A stretch of 64,000 nucleotides of DNA from Maribellus comscasis (lineage in GTDB: Bacteria; Bacteroidota; Bacteroidia; Bacteroidales; Prolixibacteraceae). The notes below the pieces were generated by a model that saw nothing but the letters and a program-made list of their open reading frames with translations, had not been told where the DNA came from and searched no databases. Positions 57,957 through 64,000 of this stretch are shown piece by piece. The stretch's first letter is position 1. Each line of letters begins with the position of its first letter. Location: the NCBI RefSeq assembly GCF_009762775.1, contig NZ_CP046401.1, positions 930,001 through 994,000 of the forward strand. The letters run 5' to 3'. The translations under genes and the position numbers were made by a program.

Positions 57957-58101
57957 AACAACCAAGGCAGAAAACCCAAAAACAAACTATCTGTCAAGCA
58001 CTAAGATAACCTGGCTGTTTGAACACAAATACAGTCAAGCTGAACGATTGTAACTTATTCACCTTGCTAAACGTCTCACCGCTAAAAAACCAGAAAACTT
58101 T

Positions 58102-59280
58102 ATGAAAAACATCTCAAACAGAAATCTTTGGGTCGACTATTTACGGTCGGCAATAACTGTGATGGTGGTAGCACATCATTCATCACTTGCCTATACTACT
58201 TTCGCCCGATTTGACAAAGAGACCTATATCAATTCAACACATGCTATCGTTGATACAAAAAGGTGGGTCGGCCTTGATATCTTTGAAAATTTTAATGATG
58301 TATTTTTTATGTCACTTATGTTTCTGGTAGGTGGGCTATTTTTAATAAAAAGTGTCAATAAAAAAGGCACAATTACTTTTATAAAAGACCGATTTTACAG
58401 ACTTTTCATACCCTTTTTATTATTGGGAACCGGTTTTATGCTCATTGCTTATTTTCCTTCCTATTATGTTGGCCACAATAACTTTGACATTTTAGCTTAT
58501 GTAAAAGATTTTTTCGGACCAGAAAAATGGCCGGTTGGCCCCCCCTGGTTTATATGGATACTATTTCTTTTTAATCTTCTCTTTGCTTTGTGTCAACCTC
58601 TCTTTTCAAAATTGAGCAATAACTTTGGCACAAAACTTTCAAATGCAAAAAACAAACCTTTTTCTTTTTTCCTTTTTTTGTTTTGTATCACATGGATACT
58701 TTATGTACCTCTTTCATACACAGTTGGGGCTGGCAAATGGGTAGGATTTGGTCCTTTTGATTTTCAGTTAAGCCGAATATTTCTCTACTTTGGATACTTT
58801 GCACTTGGGATTCTGCTCGGAAACACAAATTTCAACAGCGAAATATTTTCAAACCATTCTGCAACGGTAAAAAAATGGTGGCTTTGGCTTTTGTTGTCTC
58901 TGCTTGTTTATTCCACTTTAACTGCAGTTTCCGAGCCTTTAAAACAAATGTTAGAGAACAACCTTATTAAAGAATTTTATGCGTGGATGATTTATTATGT
59001 AATTTATGCCGCGTCGTGTACAATTAGTAGTATTGCCTTTATAACAAGTTTTAGAAAACTGGCAAATAAAGAAAATAAACTTTGGAATTCACTATCAGAA
59101 AACGCCTATTTGATATACCTGATTCATTATATTTTTGTTGTCTGGTGTCAGTTCCTGTTGTTAAGATTTGATATTCCGGCTTTTATTAAATTTTCGTTGA
59201 CATTCATATTGTCTTTCTTTTTGAGTTGGCTTTGTAGTGTTCAGCTAAGAAAAATAAGAGTTATAGAAAAGTACGTATAA
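58102..59280 (+). CDS. Acyltransferase 3-family membrane protein
   Basis: The 392-residue protein has about ten membrane helices and the acyltransferase 3 start: LWVDYLRSAITVMVVAHHSSL, with the His pair expected at the active site, and DRFYRLFIPFLLL (the RxxR-type block). Such proteins (OafA, MdoC-like) move acyl groups onto extracellular or periplasmic carbohydrates. The substrate is unknown. After its stop, the same frame stays open for 51 more codons. Confidence 0.85.
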   Translation: MKNISNRNLWVDYLRSAITVMVVAHHSSLAYTTFARFDKETYINSTHAIVDTKRWVGLDIFENFNDVFFMSLMFLVGGLFLIKSVNKKGTITFIKDRFYRLFIPFLLLGTGFMLIAYFPSYYVGHNNFDILAYVKDFFGPEKWPVGPPWFIWILFLFNLLFALCQPLFSKLSNNFGTKLSNAKNKPFSFFLFLFCITWILYVPLSYTVGAGKWVGFGPFDFQLSRIFLYFGYFALGILLGNTNFNSEIFSNHSATVKKWWLWLLLSLLVYSTLTAVSEPLKQMLENNLIKEFYAWMIYYVIYAASCTISSIAFITSFRKLANKENKLWNSLSENAYLIYLIHYIFVVWCQFLLLRFDIPAFIKFSLTFILSFFLSWLCSVQLRKIRVIEKYV

Positions 59281-59588
59281 CCTGATAAAAACAGGTCGAC
59301 ATCAGAAAACAATAACCAGAATTTTGAGTTTAAACTGTGGATGTCCGTAATTAACAAAAGCGTTACAATTGCCGGATCCAGGAATAATATTTCCATTGGT
59401 AATGAATCAACGCCCTTTGTCTCTGTCATTTATTAAACGGCAGGCGAGAACTCGAAGCAGCTTCTCTTTACATTAGGTTAAAGATAAAATAGCTGGTTCT
59501 TTTGTGGCTCATTTTTTGTTAAATACCAAATAAATCAATAAAGTTGAGTTTCATTTTCAGCTTATTTCCAAAACTAAAATATAATACC
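59281..59588 (+). other. 308-base spacer with a coding remnant in frame with the acyltransferase
   Basis: Directly after the acyltransferase stop the same frame runs open for 51 codons to a stop at 59434-59436. Its end (SVTIAGSRNNISIGNESTPF) looks protein-like. It could be the tail of a once longer or different protein. The remainder (59437-59588) shows nothing recognisable. Confidence 0.35.
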
Positions 59589-60098
59589 ATGAAAGTAAAA
59601 ATCTTTTTGTTCGCAGTTATTCAACTATCGGTTGTGCATATTTGTGCCCAAAGTCTGGAAGAATCTTTGGGAGGAATTGAAACCAACTTCCAGTTTTTTT
59701 CCAATAATATCGATTTGAAAGTAACTGACCAGTTCATAATTAAGAGAGCCGAAAAGAAGGCGTCTGCAAGTACCAACTATTCAGCCAATTCCGCTTATGG
59801 CTACGGCTATGGATATCAGTCTTTTCACCTTGAATTTGTCACAAAGGAATATTATACAATCGAAGAAGTTGAACATAAAGGCAGATACAGCGATAAAATA
59901 GAGCTGACATTTTATAACTCAGATGATATTGCCCTGGCAACCCATACTTTAGATTATTCGGTTGTGGACTTGTCATACAATATATCATCCGATGAAATTC
60001 AGTTTTTTTATTCGATAGACCTGTTGGGCATACCAATTGTTTTGTTAAACAAAACTGCGAAAATCAATTTTATTAAAAAGGTATCGAACAAAAAATAG
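59589..60098 (+). CDS. Exported protein of unknown function
   Basis: The ATG at 59589 gives 169 residues with a signal peptide (IFLFAVIQLSVVHICAQ); the frame extends 15 codons upstream to a TTG. A Tyr/Gly/Ser-rich stretch (ANSAYGYGYGYQSF) interrupts what looks like a beta-rich domain (FHLEFVTKEYYTIEEVEH, KIELTFYNSDDIALATH). No family is recognised. It is convergent with the large PEP-synthase-like gene 39 bases away. Confidence 0.7.
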   Translation: MKVKIFLFAVIQLSVVHICAQSLEESLGGIETNFQFFSNNIDLKVTDQFIIKRAEKKASASTNYSANSAYGYGYGYQSFHLEFVTKEYYTIEEVEHKGRYSDKIELTFYNSDDIALATHTLDYSVVDLSYNISSDEIQFFYSIDLLGIPIVLLNKTAKINFIKKVSNKK

Positions 60099-60137
60099 TA
60101 AATATAATCCACCAACAATTTAATCAAATTCTTATTT

Positions 60138-63113
60138 TCAGCAGTAAATCAACGCCTTTTGTTCTTTGCCATTCATTAAAACCGTCAGGGGCTCTTTAAA
60201 CTCTACATGTTTAATAAATTCTGTTTCCTGAACCAGATTTTTGTCGGTAAGTTTCTCCATTTTCAACTTTGAGCTGCGTGAATTGTGCGGCACAGAGAAG
60301 TAGCCCACGTTCATTGACGTTACATTGTGGAAAAAATGTGAACCAAGAGAGGCGTCCAGCGGAAAATCGGGCAGCCCCATTTCCACAATAATACGCGCTT
60401 TGGAAATGTGCGCCCACAAAACAGGAATTCCGGTGTATGGATCCCGCGAGCCCCAGCGCCCGGGTCCTATCAGAACATATTCTTTGCCCTGTGCTTCAAA
60501 ACGGAGATTCAGTTTACGAATCTCTTCTGCCATTTGTTTGGTTTTCATCTTATCAAATTTTGCAGGATCGACAAAAACCACATCTTTTATATGGTTTATC
60601 TTTCCGTTTCCCATCCCCCTTTCGGCGTACATAAGTATTTTATCCTCGTCAACAGCACCCAAATTAATCTCCACTTTTTCCTCTATACGGATCAATGGTT
60701 TTATCTGCAAAAGATAAAATGTTGGCAATCCGTTTTCAGCTTTCTCCAAATCGATGGCATATTCAATTTCAACCGGTGAGCCCATCGCTTCTTTAAAAAG
60801 TTTTAATAACACCTGTAAAGTTTCAGCCAGTGGCAAGTAGCCGTATTTTAGAATATTTGCAAAATCGACAACACGGGGTCCGTTCATTTGAATTCCCGGG
60901 ACCAAATCATCATTCTCCATTATATAAGTGGAGGTAGAATGTTCGAGGGTCTCGTCTTCTTCAGCATCTTTTATCCGGAACCGTTTTATTGCAGCATCCT
61001 CACCGTCGGTAATTAAATCAAAATTGTCTTTGGTAAGGTCAATTGCATAAAAATGTTTCTGCGAGTCTCTGAGCTGATCTTTAACTGAAGTTGGATTAAT
61101 GTTTGGATAAAGCGGACAAAAGCGGTAGGAATTTTCGCCGCCAACCACATACATTCCCAAACCAACGGCAGCTACAGAAAAACCATCCTCCGGCTTCATA
61201 TATGATATGGGATAGTAATTAAACGACTGTGCCACACCCGAAACGCTTGGATAATATTTATTGTTATAATTGTGCCCGATTACCTCCTGGATAACCACCG
61301 CCATTTTCTCCTCCTCTATTTTATAGTTCACCGCATCAAAATAAGCTTGTGCTGAATCGGTAAAAATACTGGCATACACCAATTTAATCGCCGTTTCCAA
61401 TTGCTGGTAACGAACTGAAATATCTGCATGGTTATTGGGAATAAGATAAGTTGAATAAACCCCCGAGAAAGGTTGCAGCAAAGAATCTTCAAACAAACCG
61501 GAAGAACGAACCGCCAGTGGCTTTTTCATCGTTTCGAGGTATTTCATAAGCCGTTTTCGGATTTTATCGTCAAACTCCGACTCAAGAAAATGCTGACGAA
61601 TCGATTCAAAATCGTTTAATGAATAAATATCATCATACAGATTATTCATTTCGATGAATTTATCAAACTCCAGGGCTCCTAAAACTGCTGTAGCGGGGAT
61701 TCGAATATTCATCCCCCGGATATAATTCTGAAAATCGATATTTTCGATAATATGGCAAATAAAAGCGATTCCGCGGCCTTTTCCCCCAAGAGATCCCTTC
61801 GCCAGCCTTACGACAAAACGATTATGATCAACCAGAACCGGGTCAAAGTTTACAATGGTTCCTTTTAATTTTTCGTATCGAACCGAACGAAAAACATTGA
61901 GACAAAAATTTCTCAACTCCTGTGCTGACTCAAAATCTTCGGTTTTTATGGGACGTAATCTTTCGGCCATATTTATTTCACCGCGTGCCATTAACCAGGT
62001 GGAAAAAGAATTTCGTTTTCCGTGATACAACATTGCCTCAGCCGGAATGGAACTAAATTTTTCCTGAAACTCCTGCAGATTTTCTGCTTCGGCCAGGGGT
62101 TTACCATCCATACCCTTAAATACAAAATTCCCAAATCCAAGCCTCCGGTAAAGAAAATTCAGAATGTCCATCGACAAACTTTCTGAATTTTTGTTGATAA
62201 AATCGGCACCTACACTTTTGGCGCGTTCGGCATTTGAAATATCATGCGACTGCAACAACGATGGAATCGGATATTTAAAGGTCTGTTTGGCATATTTTAG
62301 TAATTCAATTCCGGCATCTTCATCATCCACGCCATCCTTCTCAAACTTAACATCGGAAATTACACACAAAATATACCGGCGGTAAGCGTTAATTAAACGA
62401 ACTGCCTCTTCGTAAGTATCAACCAGCAATACTTTCGGACGTGCCCTCATTTTTAAAATCTTATGCAGTTCGTCGGTAGCATCCTCCTGAACCAAAATCT
62501 GGGTTTGTGTCATCACTGTAGTGTAGAGCATCGGCAAATACCTTGAATAGTATTGAATGCTGTCCTCCACCAAAAGAATAACCCGTACATTTCCGTTTTG
62601 TGTATCGCGGGCCACGTTTTTTTTATCCTCGATATATTTTATCATGGCAAGAAAAACATTCGAGTTCCCGTTCCAGACAAAAATACGGTCGATTGAATCC
62701 AGCTTTCTTCCTTCCGCCTGAAAATACCGTAAATCGGCATTGTTGTTTACAAGCAACAAAAGCGGAACCCTGGGACGAATGGCCCTTATTTCTTTTGACG
62801 TTTGAACAGGTGTATCTTTGTCAACTCCGGCCATAACAATAATTAAATCAAAATCTTTATGTTTTAGCGTTAAAAGTGCATCTTCCTGTGAGTTAACACT
62901 TGTAAAGCGTGGAGCTGCATATAAATTTAGCTGTAAATACTCACCAAAAATTTTATCGCTAAACTGTCCTTCACGCACAATGGAATACGAGTCGTAAAGT
63001 GTAGCAATCAGGAGCACCTCTTTCACTTTAGTGGGCATCAATTCCTGAAAAATATCACGATCGGTTTTTTTCCGTTTGTAAATGTTTGCCAGTGAAATAT
63101 TTTCAAGTTCCAT
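60138..63113 (-). CDS. Dual receiver-like domains fused to PEP/pyruvate-dikinase-type ATP-grasp domain
   Basis: The 991-residue protein has three parts. Residues about 29-170 resemble a receiver but lack the phospho-acceptor Asp (strand ends IIVMAG). Residues about 178-325 form a second receiver with E183-D184, D254 (VISDVKF) and K308 all present. From about 420 follows the ATP-binding domain of PEP synthase/pyruvate phosphate dikinase, with GGKGRG (K445), AVRSSGLFED (R536), QPFSGVYST, VSGVAQSF and LLQIKPL. The swivelling His domain and the PEP-binding barrel are absent; a different C-terminal segment (IGPGRWGSRDPYTG) follows. Cytoplasmic. Its phosphate acceptor is unknown, so the PEP synthase name would mislead. 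Confidence 0.88.
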   Translation of the reverse strand: MELENISLANIYKRKKTDRDIFQELMPTKVKEVLLIATLYDSYSIVREGQFSDKIFGEYLQLNLYAAPRFTSVNSQEDALLTLKHKDFDLIIVMAGVDKDTPVQTSKEIRAIRPRVPLLLLVNNNADLRYFQAEGRKLDSIDRIFVWNGNSNVFLAMIKYIEDKKNVARDTQNGNVRVILLVEDSIQYYSRYLPMLYTTVMTQTQILVQEDATDELHKILKMRARPKVLLVDTYEEAVRLINAYRRYILCVISDVKFEKDGVDDEDAGIELLKYAKQTFKYPIPSLLQSHDISNAERAKSVGADFINKNSESLSMDILNFLYRRLGFGNFVFKGMDGKPLAEAENLQEFQEKFSSIPAEAMLYHGKRNSFSTWLMARGEINMAERLRPIKTEDFESAQELRNFCLNVFRSVRYEKLKGTIVNFDPVLVDHNRFVVRLAKGSLGGKGRGIAFICHIIENIDFQNYIRGMNIRIPATAVLGALEFDKFIEMNNLYDDIYSLNDFESIRQHFLESEFDDKIRKRLMKYLETMKKPLAVRSSGLFEDSLLQPFSGVYSTYLIPNNHADISVRYQQLETAIKLVYASIFTDSAQAYFDAVNYKIEEEKMAVVIQEVIGHNYNNKYYPSVSGVAQSFNYYPISYMKPEDGFSVAAVGLGMYVVGGENSYRFCPLYPNINPTSVKDQLRDSQKHFYAIDLTKDNFDLITDGEDAAIKRFRIKDAEEDETLEHSTSTYIMENDDLVPGIQMNGPRVVDFANILKYGYLPLAETLQVLLKLFKEAMGSPVEIEYAIDLEKAENGLPTFYLLQIKPLIRIEEKVEINLGAVDEDKILMYAERGMGNGKINHIKDVVFVDPAKFDKMKTKQMAEEIRKLNLRFEAQGKEYVLIGPGRWGSRDPYTGIPVLWAHISKARIIVEMGLPDFPLDASLGSHFFHNVTSMNVGYFSVPHNSRSSKLKMEKLTDKNLVQETEFIKHVEFKEPLTVLMNGKEQKALIYC

Positions 63114-63206
63114 AAATATCTGTTTTGAACGATGAAATTAAGAAAAATTCAGGCTTGTTTTTGAATTGGGAATATGCTGAAAAAAAGGTAACTGTTAAAT
63201 TAAGGG

Positions 63207-63237
63207 CAAAAAAATCCCGGAGTTTTCTCCCCGGGAC
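63207..63237 (-). terminator. Intrinsic terminator after the DUF1015 gene
   Basis: TCCCGG (63215-63220) and CCGGGA (63231-63236) form the stem, extended by inner pairs. On the minus strand it is followed by a run of seven T. It separates the DUF1015 gene from the large ATP-grasp gene. Confidence 0.85.
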
Positions 63238-63252
63238 ATTTGATTTGTTTTA

Positions 63253-64000
63253 TCAGTCGAGTTTATGAATAACCAGGCCTGAGCGTAGTTTGGGTTCAAA
63301 CCAGGTGGTTTTGGGCGGCATAATGTTTCCGCTGTCGGCAATATTTATCAACTGCTGCATAGAAACCGGATATAAAGCAAAAGCGGCTTTCATTTCCCCT
63401 GAGTCGACTCTTCGTTTTAACTCAGCCAAACCACGAATTCCGCCAACAAAATCAATTCTTTTCGAAGTTCTTAAATCTTTAATATCCAAAACCGGATCTA
63501 AAATCTGTTTTGAAAGAATGGTTACATCCAAAACGCCAATCGGGTCTTCATCATCATAGGTTCCTTCTTTTGCTGTAAGTTTATACCAGCTTCCGGAAAG
63601 ATAAAGACTGAACTCATGTAATTTTGAAGGTTTATAGATTTCCTCTCCCATATTTACAACTTCAAATCCTTTTGAACATTCCGCCAGAAAGTCAACATCT
63701 GACAAACCATTTAAATCGGCAACCACACGATTGTAATCGATAATCTGCAACTGATCATCCGGAAAATGAACTGCCATAAAAAAATTATATTCCTCATCTC
63801 CTGAATGATTTGGATTTTGTGCTGTCTTTTCCAACCCGATTCGGGCTGCTGCTGCCGTGCGGTGATGACCGTCGGCAACATAGGTAAAAGGTACTTTCTC
63901 TGCAAAAAGCCTTTCAATTTTTTTATTTGTTTCCACGGAATCAATCGTCCAGAAATGATGTCCGAAACCATCTTCTGCCGTAAAATCATATTCCGGGGGA
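63253..64000 (-). CDS. DUF1015-family protein, C-terminal part (N-terminus outside window)
   Basis: The frame runs open to the last base, so the start lies beyond the window; 248 residues are seen, against 400 or so in whole family members. The family motif YVADGHHRTAAA is present, with FFMAVHFPDDQLQIIDYNRVV and the end MPPKTTWFEPKLRSGLVIHKL. In Bacteroidota, DUF1015 genes often lie beside serine-biosynthesis genes, but their reaction is not established. A GTG at 63934-63936 is internal, not the start. Confidence 0.9.
   Translation of the reverse strand, partial: PPEYDFTAEDGFGHHFWTIDSVETNKKIERLFAEKVPFTYVADGHHRTAAAARIGLEKTAQNPNHSGDEEYNFFMAVHFPDDQLQIIDYNRVVADLNGLSDVDFLAECSKGFEVVNMGEEIYKPSKLHEFSLYLSGSWYKLTAKEGTYDDEDPIGVLDVTILSKQILDPVLDIKDLRTSKRIDFVGGIRGLAELKRRVDSGEMKAAFALYPVSMQQLINIADSGNIMPPKTTWFEPKLRSGLVIHKLD

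Noticed and set aside
59241..59429. Minus-strand 62-codon ORF over the acyltransferase end
   Set aside because: It overlaps a real gene end and shows no protein pattern; the plus-strand remnant there is more protein-like.

Overview
The window reads as chromosomal DNA of a free-living member of the Bacteroidota, most like the Bacteroidales/Marinilabiliales group. This is inferred from a SusC/SusD pair with FecR anti-sigma and ECF sigma genes, a type IX secretion (T9SS) sorting domain, a zinc-ligand-free L36, a ribosomal protein cluster lacking tuf and adk, and TAnnTTTG-type promoters. The species cannot be fixed from sequence alone.

Bases 1-16300 hold a glycan-utilisation locus (PUL). On the plus strand are the end of a sortilin-like beta-propeller protein and a GH29 alpha-L-fucosidase. 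On the minus strand, in transcription order, are a DoxX/TIM-barrel fusion, a FecR anti-sigma factor, SusC with an N-terminal STN signalling domain, SusD, an ECF sigma factor and two GH92 alpha-mannosidase-family lipoproteins. A clear terminator closes susD, so the sigma gene and the GH92 genes lie beyond the SusCD unit, an unusual order. One GH92 has Gln where the family has its catalytic Glu.

Bases 16380-29800 are core metabolism and housekeeping: a GNAT acetyltransferase; a TCA cluster (aconitase, a eukaryotic-type NADP isocitrate dehydrogenase, a second E. coli-type isocitrate dehydrogenase with NAD-type coenzyme residues, and a mitochondrial-type citrate synthase) ending in a strong terminator; then a nitroreductase, a small monooxygenase-like protein, a T9SS-exported BNR protein, a pentapeptide-repeat protein, RarA, and a Tat-exported sugar isomerase-like TIM barrel.

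Bases 29880-48030 are one long minus-strand array of translation genes: rpsL-rpsG-fusA-rpsJ through the S10, spc and alpha clusters to rplQ, with secY, map, infA, a 38-residue rpmJ and rpoA inside it. Two matching promoter-like sites precede rpsL and an intrinsic terminator follows rplQ.

Bases 48098-52992 hold a HlyD-type adaptor and a C39-peptidase ABC exporter, divergent from an orphan LytTR regulator whose receiver lacks its acidic pair. No double-glycine substrate peptide is visible.

Bases 53000-60100 look like accessory DNA: AT-rich single genes (TetR/SDR pair, alpha/beta hydrolase with TPR, DUF1871-like small protein, membrane proteins, acyltransferase), long structured spacers, a perfect 36-base palindrome inside a broken gene, and several coding remnants. 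The right end (60138-64000) carries a large protein with two receiver-like domains fused to a PEP-synthase-type ATP-grasp domain, and the C-terminal part of a DUF1015 protein.

No tRNA, rRNA, CRISPR array or complete transposase gene was seen.
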